A DNA stretch of 60,878 nt from Candidatus Aerophobetes bacterium Ae_b3a (GCA_005223095.1 NJBQ01000004.1:1-60878); one strand, 5' to 3'; numbered from the stretch's first letter, positions 48,143-58,146 are shown. Numbers and translations: made by a program. The notes: generated from the sequence alone by a model not told the origin.

Positions 48143-48982
48143 CTACCCTTTCACGGCACCTAGTGTAATACCCGAGATGAAATGCTTTTGAAATATCAGG
48201 AAGAATACTATAAGTGGCAGTACAGCGACGGTACACCCGGCCAGAACAGCACCCCAGGGAGTATCGAATTCTTGAGCTGGAATAAGGTTCACTCCTAATA
48301 CAATCGTATACATATCGTAGGTGCGAAGCACAAGAAGAGGCCACAAGAAAGAATTCCATGAGAACATAAAATGCATTATTCCTAGGGCAACCAAAGCTGG
48401 TTTAATTATTGGTAAAATAATCTGGGAGTATGTTCTAAAATCACTACATCCATCTATTTTTGCTGCATCTATTACTTCATCGGGAACGGTAGCTATATAT
48501 TGTCTCATAAAGAAGATACCAAAAGCACTAGCAGAGCCAGGAATAATAACAGCATAATACGTATTGACCCACTTAAGAGCTTTTATAATAAGAAAGGATG
48601 GTATGATTCCTACTTCTACAGGGACCATCATCGTCGCCAGCAGAAAGAAAAATAGAAAGTATCGACCGGGGAAGTGATGTTTTGCGAAGGCAAATCCTGC
48701 CAGAGAGCAGAAAAACAAAGAAAGCAAGGTATAGCCACTTGCGATAATAATTGAATTGAAAAGCTCCCGCAAGAGAGGAATTGTGCTAAATACAAATCTG
48801 TAGTTTTCCAGAGTAGGATTTTTAGGAATTAATCTGAGTGTGGTGCTAAAAATCTCGTGCGGTGGTTTTAAAGATCCCGAAATCATCCAAAATAGAGGAA
48901 AAAGAGTAATAAATACCCCTATTATGAGCACCAAATGAGTTACTATCTTAAACAGGTAAGTCTTAAAATCAGTAAATAACAT
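48143..48982 (-). CDS. Carbohydrate ABC transporter permease (MalG-like)
   Basis: VPDEVIDAAKIDGCSDFRTYSQIILPIIKPAL EAA-loop. Confidence 0.9.
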   Translation of the reverse strand: MLFTDFKTYLFKIVTHLVLIIGVFITLFPLFWMISGSLKPPHEIFSTTLRLIPKNPTLENYRFVFSTIPLLRELFNSIIIASGYTLLSLFFCSLAGFAFAKHHFPGRYFLFFFLLATMMVPVEVGIIPSFLIIKALKWVNTYYAVIIPGSASAFGIFFMRQYIATVPDEVIDAAKIDGCSDFRTYSQIILPIIKPALVALGIMHFMFSWNSFLWPLLVLRTYDMYTIVLGVNLIPAQEFDTPWGAVLAGCTVAVLPLIVFFLIFQKHFISGITLGAVKG

Positions 48983-48990
48983 AACTTACA

Positions 48991-49899
48991 TCACCCCAGA
49001 CTTTTTCTACCCCAAATTCTTAGCTGAACCCAGGAAGCCATTACAACAAAACCAAATAGACCAAATGAAATTGCACTAGCATAACCGAATTTAAAGTATT
49101 GGAAAGCTGTATTGTACAGATAAAGAGTCATTGAGATTGACGAATTTGCTGGACCACCATGGGTAAGTACATAAGGCTCCGTAAATATTCTAAAAGAACC
49201 TATGGTTTCGATAATAAAGCAGAAAAAAAGAATAGGTTTTAATGCGGGTATAGTAATATGCCATGTCCTCTGAAGAGCATTTGCTCCGTCGATTTCAGCT
49301 GCTTCGTATAACTGCGTATTGATAGTTTGCAACCCAGCTAGCAGGATGATCATATACCATCCCACTACACGCCATATATTCAAGATTATGATTGAGTTTT
49401 TGGACCACTTACTACTCGCTATCCAAGGTATACGAAAGATACCTATCTTATTTAGCACATAATTTAACACGCCATACTCTGTGTCATATATAACGCCAAA
49501 CACTAAGGCAACTGCAACTATAGCAATGCAAGTAGGAAGGTAAAAAGTCATCCTGTAAAATCCCTTCATTCTTAGTGCTACAGAGTTTAGTACAATGGCG
49601 AGTGCTAGGGCAAGCAGAAGCATAATAAAGATGTGACCGAGCCACATATAAGCAGTGTTTTTCAAGCTTACCCAGAATAATTCATCCTCAAGGAGATTCA
49701 TATAATTTCTCAGTCCCACAAAATCTCTTGGTCCAAATCCTCTCCACTGGTGAAAGCTTAGGTAAAAGGAGTAAAGAATTGGGAAAGCTCCAAAAATCAT
49801 AAAGAGAATGTAAAAGGGAGAGATAAAAATATAAGCATTTCGGTAGCGCTTAACTTCTTTAACTAAGCTACCTACTCCCCTTGTTTTCTTTATGTACAT
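48991..49899 (-). CDS. Carbohydrate ABC transporter permease (MalF-like)
   Basis: LYEAAEIDGANALQRTWHITIPALKPIL EAA-loop. Confidence 0.9.
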   Translation of the reverse strand: MYIKKTRGVGSLVKEVKRYRNAYIFISPFYILFMIFGAFPILYSFYLSFHQWRGFGPRDFVGLRNYMNLLEDELFWVSLKNTAYMWLGHIFIMLLLALALAIVLNSVALRMKGFYRMTFYLPTCIAIVAVALVFGVIYDTEYGVLNYVLNKIGIFRIPWIASSKWSKNSIIILNIWRVVGWYMIILLAGLQTINTQLYEAAEIDGANALQRTWHITIPALKPILFFCFIIETIGSFRIFTEPYVLTHGGPANSSISMTLYLYNTAFQYFKFGYASAISFGLFGFVVMASWVQLRIWGRKSLG

Positions 49900-49922
49900 A
49901 TCTACTCACCTTTCAAATCGTT

Positions 49923-49956
49923 CCCCTAAAGGAGGGATAAATCCCTCCTTTAGGGG
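49923..49956. promoter_or_regulatory. Perfect hairpin between binding-protein and permease genes
   Basis: CCCCTAAAGGAGGGATAAATCCCTCCTTTAGGGG. Confidence 0.8.
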
Positions 49957-49970
49957 TCATCTGCTGTTAA

Positions 49971-51281
49971 CTACAAAGATTCTCCAATTTTTCGTCTGAT
50001 GGTAGTAGCGGCGTCTCTGATAGCCTGTTCAACAGTTTTTTGACCTTCAATTGCCTTCATTAGTTCAGCCATGATGTACGAAGAAGCTTCAACATTGTTA
50101 GCAGTATAGTGGGGCATTTTTGCGTTTTCTTGAATTTCAAACTCTAGCTCTCTCACATACTGCCCTCCGTAGAACTCTGAAGTTTGGTGAAAGAAAGGGT
50201 CTTTTTGAGCGGGGAGATAAGCTGGAGTTGCCCACCATGTTTTGTTCAGTTCAACGGTTGTCTCTATATCTAGGAAGCTATGTCGCATGTACTCCCAGAC
50301 AACATCTGGCATCTCTGTTTCAGATGTACCAGCAACATTTGCTGAGCCAGACTGAAATGCGTAACGAGAACCTCCCTTCTTAAATGCAGGGAGGAGCATA
50401 ATACCCCACTTTCCCTTTGTCTCAGGAGCTTGTTTTTTCATAATTTCTGTCATCCAGTTAGCTGTTACTATCGAAGCCACCCTTCCTTCCTTAAGAGCAG
50501 CCCACCAGGAACCAGACCAGTCATCCATTTGAACAGCGATGCCCTCCTTAATGAACTTGTCGAGAAGGGATAACGCCTCAATAGCTCTGGGATCTTTATC
50601 TATCAGAGTATCGCCTGTATTTGGATCGAATATGCTGAGTCCATCCTGAAGACCAAGAAACATCTCGACTTTATAGTACTGGAGCTCGGTACCTCCCACG
50701 TTTGTCATAAAACGTTCTTTACCTCCAAGGGTTCTGGAAACCTTTTTACCTGCTGCGATATAATCGTCCCAGGTTTCAATTGCTCCTGGATCAATTCCTG
50801 CCATATCAAATATATCTCTGCGGTAAAAAAGCATTCCAGTATTAGGTCTCCAAGGTACTGCCCATACCTTTCCATGACGACTAACGGAGTCCAGTACGGG
50901 AGTCGGAATGTCTTTTAGGTATGGTTGTATTCTCTTTGTCAAGTCCAGAAGGACACCAGCGTCGGCAAGTTCAGGAATGTAACCAGAGGGACATTCAATA
51001 CAATCGGGGATTCCTGTACCAGTGGCATAGGCCATTATCAGTTTTTTTATCTGTTCGTCACTATCAGGTGATTGTATATTTTCGAATTCTATCCCCTCAT
51101 ATTGGGGATAATCTTTCACGAATAGATCAAAAGCCTTTTTGTAGAATGTCCAGTCTCCCCAGGTCCAGAATACAAACTTATTTGTCGACGATGCCCAACC
51201 TGTTCCTATACTCATAATTGAGATAGCAAACAATACTATGAACACCCACGCTGCTTTTCTTTGTTTCTTTCTTTTAAACAT
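49971..51281 (-). CDS. Extracellular sugar-binding protein of ABC transporter
   Basis: Signal peptide, FVFWTWGDWTFYKKAFDLFVKDYPQY, GTGIPDCIECPSGYIPELADAGVLLDLT. Confidence 0.88.
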   Translation of the reverse strand: MFKRKKQRKAAWVFIVLFAISIMSIGTGWASSTNKFVFWTWGDWTFYKKAFDLFVKDYPQYEGIEFENIQSPDSDEQIKKLIMAYATGTGIPDCIECPSGYIPELADAGVLLDLTKRIQPYLKDIPTPVLDSVSRHGKVWAVPWRPNTGMLFYRRDIFDMAGIDPGAIETWDDYIAAGKKVSRTLGGKERFMTNVGGTELQYYKVEMFLGLQDGLSIFDPNTGDTLIDKDPRAIEALSLLDKFIKEGIAVQMDDWSGSWWAALKEGRVASIVTANWMTEIMKKQAPETKGKWGIMLLPAFKKGGSRYAFQSGSANVAGTSETEMPDVVWEYMRHSFLDIETTVELNKTWWATPAYLPAQKDPFFHQTSEFYGGQYVRELEFEIQENAKMPHYTANNVEASSYIMAELMKAIEGQKTVEQAIRDAATTIRRKIGESL

Positions 51282-51588
51282 CTACATCCTCCTATTTCGT
51301 GTTTAGTCTAGACTGCCTTAGTTCTATTGCCTCCGTCACCCCCTTCCAACCTTAATTTGCAGCTTTATCTTTTTAAAAAAGATCCAGGTTTGAAGAGATG
51401 GAATTCTACATTTACCATACACTTACCTCTTTTTCATTTTACCAAAAATAGGTATTTGAGATGTGTTTCATGGACTTCCTGAATCAAAATTCCTCTGATG
51501 AACTTGTCTACTGCAAAATTTAAACCATCTTGACTTTCTTGAGCTCCCAGTGAAGGAAAGAATGAAAACCTCTGATTATATAGCCTAG

Positions 51589-53208
51589 TTAGATTCCCAT
51601 TTTCCTCGCGTACTCCTTTGCTACCTCAATTGTAGCTAGTACTTCTTCCTTATGATCTGAAAGTGTATCATCAACAATACTAAGAGTCGGGATAAGAATA
51701 GGTGAGAAAGTGACCCGTTTATAGCATTCAAACCCTCTTTCGTGAACTCCTGAACTGCCTGCTCCTGGGGCTGGCAGCCTAAGGTGGCCAGCCATACGTG
51801 CATATTTAGTAAAAGCTTCCAGATACAAGGGATAACGCTGAGAATGGAATAGTGGTATAAGCGGCAGGAGAGCGTCGTACCATCCTTCTCCAAAGAGAAG
51901 AATCTGAGAATACCGCTCTCGAATCCGCAAACATAACGATTTGAATCCTTCAAAGAAGTCATATTTAGGATCGTTAACATGCCAATGGGAGATATCGTAA
52001 AAAACACCATCAACACCATACTTATCTATAAGTTCAGAGGCGCGGTTAAACATATAATCCTGGTAGCCTTTATGTCCCATATTGAGCCAGTGAACTTGTT
52101 CCTGGCCTGAACGATCATTATCCCAGTCAACAAAGTTTACAAAATCTTCCCAACCTTGAGCAGTATGACTAATGGCATCCTCGAGGCCAAGTTTGTGGAG
52201 CCATTTCATGTTAGCCCCATTTGTTCCAAACATAGGAACAACATGTAGACCCATCTCGTGAGCTCCATCAACTAGTCGTTTAAATCCTGTCTCTCCTCCC
52301 ATACGCTCAGAGACTTGATAAAGCGGATAATTGTAGTAATAGCGGCCATCCCAACCTGGCAAATACACTAATACTCGCTCACCAGGTATATACTTGGTGA
52401 CGAAACGTAAAATATCAAGGTGCTGATTAAAGGTATTAAAGACGTAACCTGTCCAGTGTTCGCCATGCATATTCAACACAAGAGAGATTTTACGAGCCCA
52501 ATTCGGGATGTCCTTACGCTCTTCCCAGGAGCGTAGTCCCCACTTTTCTTTCATTAATTGCAAGCGCTCCTGATAGACGGATTCTATATCGAGACAGGGA
52601 CCAAAGCGCCATTCTGGCATATTAATCTCTGTGCGGAAATGTCGGGCATTCTCTACGAAAATCAAATCGATTACTTGCTCTCTATTCTTGTCAAACCAAA
52701 TGGCAAATCGTTTTTGGCGGATTTGATCATCCATGTTCATAGCGTAGAATTGACGATTTCCATCGCCAACTCGAAAGAAGAAAATGGGAAAGCCTTCCTC
52801 AGTATATCGAAGTACACATTCTTCTGGCCATTCTACAGGTATAGCCTGTTCTATATTATGTTTATTAGTGGCTCCCCATCGGGTTGAGATGACCTCTGAA
52901 ATTGCTGGAACCCCTTTTAGAAGAACTCCCAGAGATTTGATTTTCTCAGGATGGGTTGCCGAAGCGATAACACTCAAGCCTTCATCTAGCGCTTGAATCT
53001 TAGCTTGAAAGGTTCCTCGGCAATGAATCTGACGGCCAGCTGCGAAAAAGCCATTGGCTTTTACTCGAACTCCATTCGGAATAGTCTCTACTTGTGTTTG
53101 AGTTGGATCTAGTGTATAAGTATTTTCCAAAGTGAACACACGGAAAGCAATTCTATAACCTCTGAATTCAAAATAATGATCGCCAAAGTCATAGCTGAAA
53201 TTATGCAC
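51589..53208 (-). CDS. Putative glycoside hydrolase (TIM-barrel, DUF6259-like)
   Basis: GVDGVFYDISHWH, LLFGEGWYDALL, GYQDYMFNRASELIDKYG. Confidence 0.6.
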   Translation of the reverse strand: MHNFSYDFGDHYFEFRGYRIAFRVFTLENTYTLDPTQTQVETIPNGVRVKANGFFAAGRQIHCRGTFQAKIQALDEGLSVIASATHPEKIKSLGVLLKGVPAISEVISTRWGATNKHNIEQAIPVEWPEECVLRYTEEGFPIFFFRVGDGNRQFYAMNMDDQIRQKRFAIWFDKNREQVIDLIFVENARHFRTEINMPEWRFGPCLDIESVYQERLQLMKEKWGLRSWEERKDIPNWARKISLVLNMHGEHWTGYVFNTFNQHLDILRFVTKYIPGERVLVYLPGWDGRYYYNYPLYQVSERMGGETGFKRLVDGAHEMGLHVVPMFGTNGANMKWLHKLGLEDAISHTAQGWEDFVNFVDWDNDRSGQEQVHWLNMGHKGYQDYMFNRASELIDKYGVDGVFYDISHWHVNDPKYDFFEGFKSLCLRIRERYSQILLFGEGWYDALLPLIPLFHSQRYPLYLEAFTKYARMAGHLRLPAPGAGSSGVHERGFECYKRVTFSPILIPTLSIVDDTLSDHKEEVLATIEVAKEYARKMGI

Positions 53209-53228
53209 GCTCTTACTCCTTTATTTAT

Positions 53229-54200
53229 TTAGAAATTGATGTTTGATATAATTGCTAGACCTACCTGTTCTCTCCGATCACTGAAACGACTGGCATTGTA
53301 CCAGAGGTACCATTGATTACGAAAATACACGACATATGGCTTATAGATGTTGCAATCATCCCAACTTCCCTTAGGCCCCGGCCCGATAATGGGATTTTTC
53401 GGGTAACGCTCCCAATTATGGATACCATCTTTAGAGCGAGCCATCCCAATTCGAGATTCCTCAAAACCTTTTTCAAAACCAATGTAGAAAGCAATATAGT
53501 CTTTTTTTCTGGGCACGATGCAGGCCGCCGTGACTTTATCGGCTTCCCACCCATCAGCAGGACACAACATGGGGTTAGTAAGTTCTCGCTCCCAATGAAT
53601 GCCATCTTTACTCTCAGCATATCCAATGGCATCTGGCTCGTACATATCGCCCCCAGAGTACCACAAGCGAAATTTACTACCTTCATAAAGGACATGAGGA
53701 CACTCAACACACGACTTTTCCCATTCCTCACAAGGCTCAAGTACAGGATTAGTGCCCGTACGAACCCAATGAATCCCATCTTCACTTGTGGCTAAACCAA
53801 TAGCAGTTCTTCCTCTATCTCTATTTCCCCCTGTGTACCACATATACCAAGTATTACCTACATGAAGAACATGAGGGCGATTAATTCCATCTTTTTCCCA
53901 TTCCAGGCTTGGGTTTACCTTTTCGGGAGGTACAGCTGAAGGAAAATATGTATTTTTTGTAATGTAATTCGAATACACTCTTGTCCATTGTATATTTGGA
54001 GTCACTTCGAGAACTATACGCGGTGCAGTCCAATGAACCCCATCCTTGCTCTCAGTATATCCGATGGAATGTAAGTCACGCCAGGAAAACCACATACGCA
54101 ACTTTCCCCCTTCCGGAACCACACAAACATCAAAAATAGCCAAAATGCAATATCCCGGTCCTAATATAGGATTGTCAGGATGCTTCTTCCATTCATTCAT
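53229..54200 (-). CDS. Five-bladed beta-propeller glycosidase/phosphorylase-like protein (GH43/GH130-like)
   Basis: HPDNPILGPG; repeated SKDGIHWER..NP blades. Confidence 0.7.
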   Translation of the reverse strand: MNEWKKHPDNPILGPGYCILAIFDVCVVPEGGKLRMWFSWRDLHSIGYTESKDGVHWTAPRIVLEVTPNIQWTRVYSNYITKNTYFPSAVPPEKVNPSLEWEKDGINRPHVLHVGNTWYMWYTGGNRDRGRTAIGLATSEDGIHWVRTGTNPVLEPCEEWEKSCVECPHVLYEGSKFRLWYSGGDMYEPDAIGYAESKDGIHWERELTNPMLCPADGWEADKVTAACIVPRKKDYIAFYIGFEKGFEESRIGMARSKDGIHNWERYPKNPIIGPGPKGSWDDCNIYKPYVVYFRNQWYLWYNASRFSDRREQVGLAIISNINF

Positions 54201-54322
54201 CTTTTGACTCCTGGTAAGATTTTCTCTTGCCTAATTTCTTAAATCGACCCACTTTATAATGTGTCCTTTATATTCTGTTTTCGGCAATGTGCTATAAGCT
54301 TCGATTCTCGATCCTGAGAGAA

Positions 54323-55336
54323 TTACTCTTCAAATCCACAGGACTTACGAATGACAATTTCTGGCTCAATTTGAATATCTTTATCATTAGTTATCTCTTT
54401 TTTCATCATTCTCATCAATAATTCTACTCCTGACTTGCCACTCTTAGATTGGAAGACATGCATAGTGGTCAGTGGTGGTTCGTAATAGGCTGAAGTAGGA
54501 AGATCATCGAATCCTATAACGGCTATGTCTTCAGGTACACGTAGATCGTGTTCTTTGATTGCTCTTAAAACTCCCAGTGCCACAATGTCGTTATAGCAAA
54601 AAACAGCACTTGGCACCCGAGGGTGTTCAAGAACTTTCTTCATAGCCCGATATCCACCTTCGGCAGTTTTATTGCTTCGTTGGACTGAGCATTGCTCACT
54701 CAGATCGTATTTATTCATAGCACTCATGTACCCATCTTCTCTTGTCTTTACATTTAATAGTGGTGCTTCCTCAGCGATATGAGCTATGCTGCGATGTCCT
54801 AATTTGATCAGGTGCTCTGTAGCCTTGAACCCACCAGAAGCAAAATTAATGGTGACACATCCAATTTTGGGACCGGTCCACCTCTCTCCTATCGATACGA
54901 CAGGAACCCGAGTGCGTTTTAGCTCCTGCAGTGCTCTATTTCCAGAGGGGTGAGGTCCTCCTATAATCAGGATTCCGTCTATATATTTGGATTGCAGCAT
55001 CTCTATATATAATTCTTCTCTCCTGGGACTCTGATGGGCACTACTCAGGAGCAGACGATGTTTATATTGATCCAATGTTCGATCTATTTCATATAGAACA
55101 GTATTGTAATAGGGATCACTTATATCCAGGACTAAAACACCAACAATTTCTGTCTTTTTGGTTTTGAGCGCTCGGGCAAGAATACTAGGCTGATAGCCGA
55201 ATTTTTTGGCGAGAGTTCGAATTCTTTCCTGTGTGCCCTCACTTATGGGAACCCTGGTAGTTTTTTCATTAAGCACTTTAGATATAGTTGAAGCCGATAC
55301 ATCTGCTTTTTTTGCTAGTTCTCTCAGCGTAACTAT
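54323..55336 (-). CDS. LacI-family transcriptional regulator
   Basis: IVTLRELAKKADVSASTISKVLNEKTTRVPISEGTQERI; start appears to be ATA at 55336 after aaagga. Confidence 0.88.
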   Translation of the reverse strand: MVTLRELAKKADVSASTISKVLNEKTTRVPISEGTQERIRTLAKKFGYQPSILARALKTKKTEIVGVLVLDISDPYYNTVLYEIDRTLDQYKHRLLLSSAHQSPRREELYIEMLQSKYIDGILIIGGPHPSGNRALQELKRTRVPVVSIGERWTGPKIGCVTINFASGGFKATEHLIKLGHRSIAHIAEEAPLLNVKTREDGYMSAMNKYDLSEQCSVQRSNKTAEGGYRAMKKVLEHPRVPSAVFCYNDIVALGVLRAIKEHDLRVPEDIAVIGFDDLPTSAYYEPPLTTMHVFQSKSGKSGVELLMRMMKKEITNDKDIQIEPEIVIRKSCGFEE

Positions 55337-55837
55337 CTGTTTTTCCTTTGTTCTATTTAAAAAGTTAACGGTGATGACTAACCGATGATACGAAACCGAT
55401 GTAACAACATTTTATATCAGTTTAAAATCTTGTCAACCCTCACATCTGCAAAAAATTCCACATAGTTTTTACCGAGGCGTTGAATTAAAGGATGGTTGGG
55501 AAGATGATAAAGTGAAAATGGAAAAGGATTTTTTTGCCTGACAAAGCTTGATATTTTAGATAGAATTTTGGAGAAACTCTAGGAAAAGTATTGAAAAAGC
55601 AAAAAGGATACTTCAGGAGACGTACAATGAATAATGCCTATCTTATATAGAGGAAAAAAGATAAAAGGCCCGCTGAAGCTTGTCTTTCGTCAATTGAATT
55701 TTCCAGTGAAAGAATGAGCGGGGTTTAATGGAAGTTTCTCGAATTGTTCGAGGTTTTTTGATGGCTACTCTGATTGTTCGTAGTTAACAGTCCGCTATTC
55801 ACTGGCTAAAATCTTCAAATAATGGACTATGAGCAGT

Positions 55838-55870
55838 AAAGAACCCACCCAGCTTGCTGGCGGGTTCTTT
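55838..55870. terminator. Hairpin AAAGAACCCACCCAGC-TTGC-GGCGGGTTCTTT
   Basis: Near-perfect inverted repeat ending with TTCTTT. Confidence 0.6.
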
Positions 55871-55872
55871 AC

Positions 55873-56866
55873 TTCGAACATACCATTGCTATAATGAAAA
55901 ACGAGCCAGAAATATTAACATTAACTAAACAAAAAAAAGAGAAGTGTGAAACATAACGGCAGACGTTATTATCCATTCAGTCAGTTTTTGAGGGAAAGGT
56001 TCGGCTGTAAGGTTTATAAATTGCCTGTTGATGCTGGTTTTACCTGTCCCAATAGAGATGGCAAGATTGGTTACGGTGGTTGCACTTACTGTTATAACCC
56101 AAGTTTCAGCCCTCCCATCCTTTTACAAAAATCAAGTATTCCTCTCCAGGTTAAATATAGAAAAGCTTTGCTCAAAAGAAAAGGTAAAGTTAACAAATTT
56201 TTGGTCTATTTTCAATCCTATACAAATACCTACGCAAGAGTGAAGATTCTAAAGAGGCTGTATGATGAGGCTATTCAGGATAAGGACGTCATCGGCTTTT
56301 GCATCGGAACCAGACCTGACTGTGTTCCTGATGAAGTGCTTGACCTCATTGAAAGTTATGCCAAGGATTACCATATCTGGCTCGAATATGGACTCCAATC
56401 AATGCATGATGAGACACTTTTAAGAATTAGGAGGGGTCATAATTTTGCTCAGTTTGGAGATGCAGTTAAGCGAACGCAGGGTAGGAATATCTTTATTTGC
56501 GTTCATATTATTCTGGGTCTACCGGGTGAGGCAAAAGAAGACATCCTCAAAACAACTAGGGCGCTAGTCAGAATGGGAATTGATGGAATTAAGCTCCACC
56601 ACCTCCAAGTTATAAAGAATACAAGGATAGCTAGAGAATTTAGCAAAGGAGAATTTAAGGTTCTTTCTTTAGAAGACTATATAAAACTTGTTTGCGATGT
56701 GCTTGAATTGCTTCCGGCCAGGATTGCTATCCAACGACTGGTAGGAGAAGTTCTTCAAGATAAGATGCTTGTCGCCCCCCGCTGGAATCTCAATAAACAT
56801 AAGGTTCTCTCTGCTATTGACCAGGAGTTTGTAGATAGGGGTTCTTTCCAGGGCTCAAAGTTTGAT
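55873..56866 (+). repeat. Direct duplication, copy 2 (~994 bp)
   Basis: Nearly identical to 46296-47290, carries the last ~80 bp of map. Confidence 0.95.
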
Positions 56867-56881
56867 TCCAAGAAATCATGA
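55946..56881 (+). CDS. TIGR01212/YhcC-like radical SAM protein, copy 2
   Basis: Only a few substitutions relative to 46370..47320; different C-terminal tail. Confidence 0.88.
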   Translation: MKHNGRRYYPFSQFLRERFGCKVYKLPVDAGFTCPNRDGKIGYGGCTYCYNPSFSPPILLQKSSIPLQVKYRKALLKRKGKVNKFLVYFQSYTNTYARVKILKRLYDEAIQDKDVIGFCIGTRPDCVPDEVLDLIESYAKDYHIWLEYGLQSMHDETLLRIRRGHNFAQFGDAVKRTQGRNIFICVHIILGLPGEAKEDILKTTRALVRMGIDGIKLHHLQVIKNTRIAREFSKGEFKVLSLEDYIKLVCDVLELLPARIAIQRLVGEVLQDKMLVAPRWNLNKHKVLSAIDQEFVDRGSFQGSKFDSKKS

Positions 56882-57096
56882 ACAGTTCATAGTTATGAGT
56901 TCATAGTTCATCGACGGAAAGAACGAACGGTGAGCCAGTTGACTAGGGGGCCAGCAGGTCAATGAACAATGAACTACGAACAATGAACACAAAAAGGGGA
57001 GAGAGCACTACTCACCAATTAACCACTCACCACTTACCATCTTATTGTTTTCTGTCGATGAACAACGAACTATGAACTATAAACTAAATGCTATCC
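56876..57096. repeat. Composite intergenic repeat E8
   Basis: gaacagttcatagttatgagttcatag ... ggggagagagcactactcaccaattaacc ... gaactatgaactataaactaaatgctatccgctgt. Confidence 0.85.
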
Positions 57097-58146
57097 GCTG
57101 TCTTTTTCTATGTGGATTGTTCTTGTGGGGAAGGGGATCTTTACTCCCTGAGTCTGGAGCTCTTCGTAGGCGGCAGAGGTGATCTTATCCTGTATGTTAA
57201 ATCTATCCTTAAAATTATGAACCCAAAAGACTAGCCTGAAGTTAAGGGAAAAGTCAGCCATTTCCATAAAATAGACTCTGGGAGGAGGGTCTTCAAGAAT
57301 TCCCTTTGTCTTATTAATACAGGCAAGGAGAATTTGTTTTGCCTTCTTTATATCCGACCCGTAGGCTATCCCTATCTGAATTACCATCTTTAGGTTAATG
57401 GCGGGACGTCCGTAATTGGTAATTTTGGTTGTCACTAGGCTATTATTGGGAATGATAATTTCATTTCCCTCATCAAAAGATTTTATACGGGTAGACCTTA
57501 GGCCTATGTCAATAACCTCTCCTATTTCTCCAGTTTCCAGTTTTATGAAGTCGCCTATCTTAAACGATTTATCAGCAATGAGAGCCACTCCACCAAAGAC
57601 ATTAGCAAAGATGTCTTGCAAGGCAAAACCTATAATAAAGCCAGCAATACCCAGGCTGGCTACCAAAGCAGTTACTTTTATACCCCAGACGTCAAGGATG
57701 AAGATAAGCAAAAGGATAAATACAACAAAGTTTAGAATTTTTCTGCTTATTACTATCAATTCGTGCCCTCTGGCCTTACCCGTAACTGCCTTTCTTTGTG
57801 TAAACCAGGTTTTGATAAACAAATTGATGAAGAAAGCGACTAGATAACAGGAAATGCCTATGACTACGGAGGCTAACGCCTTGGAAGAGATACTTTTGAC
57901 CAGGGCAGGAAGAGGGAGGAAGTTAAGGGCAGTGGCTATTCCGGCCAGAAGAATAAAATAGAATACAGGAGTTTTCACTCGGGCCAGGATAATATCGTCA
58001 AGCTGGGTGGCGGTTTTTTTTGTCCATCGTTCTACCAGATGAGTGAGAACAAGATAGACAAATTTCGCTCCCAGGAAAAAAATCACAAAACTCAAAGCTG
58101 CTTTGAAATAAGGACTAATACCAAGTTCTTCCAGAAATTCTAACAT
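57091..58146 (-). CDS. MscS-family mechanosensitive channel
   Basis: SLGIAGFIIGFALQDIFANVFGGVALIADKSFKIGDFIKLETGEIGEV. Confidence 0.92.
   Translation of the reverse strand: MLEFLEELGISPYFKAALSFVIFFLGAKFVYLVLTHLVERWTKKTATQLDDIILARVKTPVFYFILLAGIATALNFLPLPALVKSISSKALASVVIGISCYLVAFFINLFIKTWFTQRKAVTGKARGHELIVISRKILNFVVFILLLIFILDVWGIKVTALVASLGIAGFIIGFALQDIFANVFGGVALIADKSFKIGDFIKLETGEIGEVIDIGLRSTRIKSFDEGNEIIIPNNSLVTTKITNYGRPAINLKMVIQIGIAYGSDIKKAKQILLACINKTKGILEDPPPRVYFMEMADFSLNFRLVFWVHNFKDRFNIQDKITSAAYEELQTQGVKIPFPTRTIHIEKDSG

Noticed and set aside
48072-48359. N-terminal ~96 residues of ORF 47733..48359
   Set aside because: Overlaps the MalG-like permease C-terminus; the URO-D-like homology begins at MGLTSRKRIL (48071).
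46370-56881. Composite transposon with radical SAM genes as the flanking modules
   Set aside because: The repeated segments contain no transposase or terminal inverted repeats and include the 3' end of map, so duplication plus insertion or homologous recombination is more likely.
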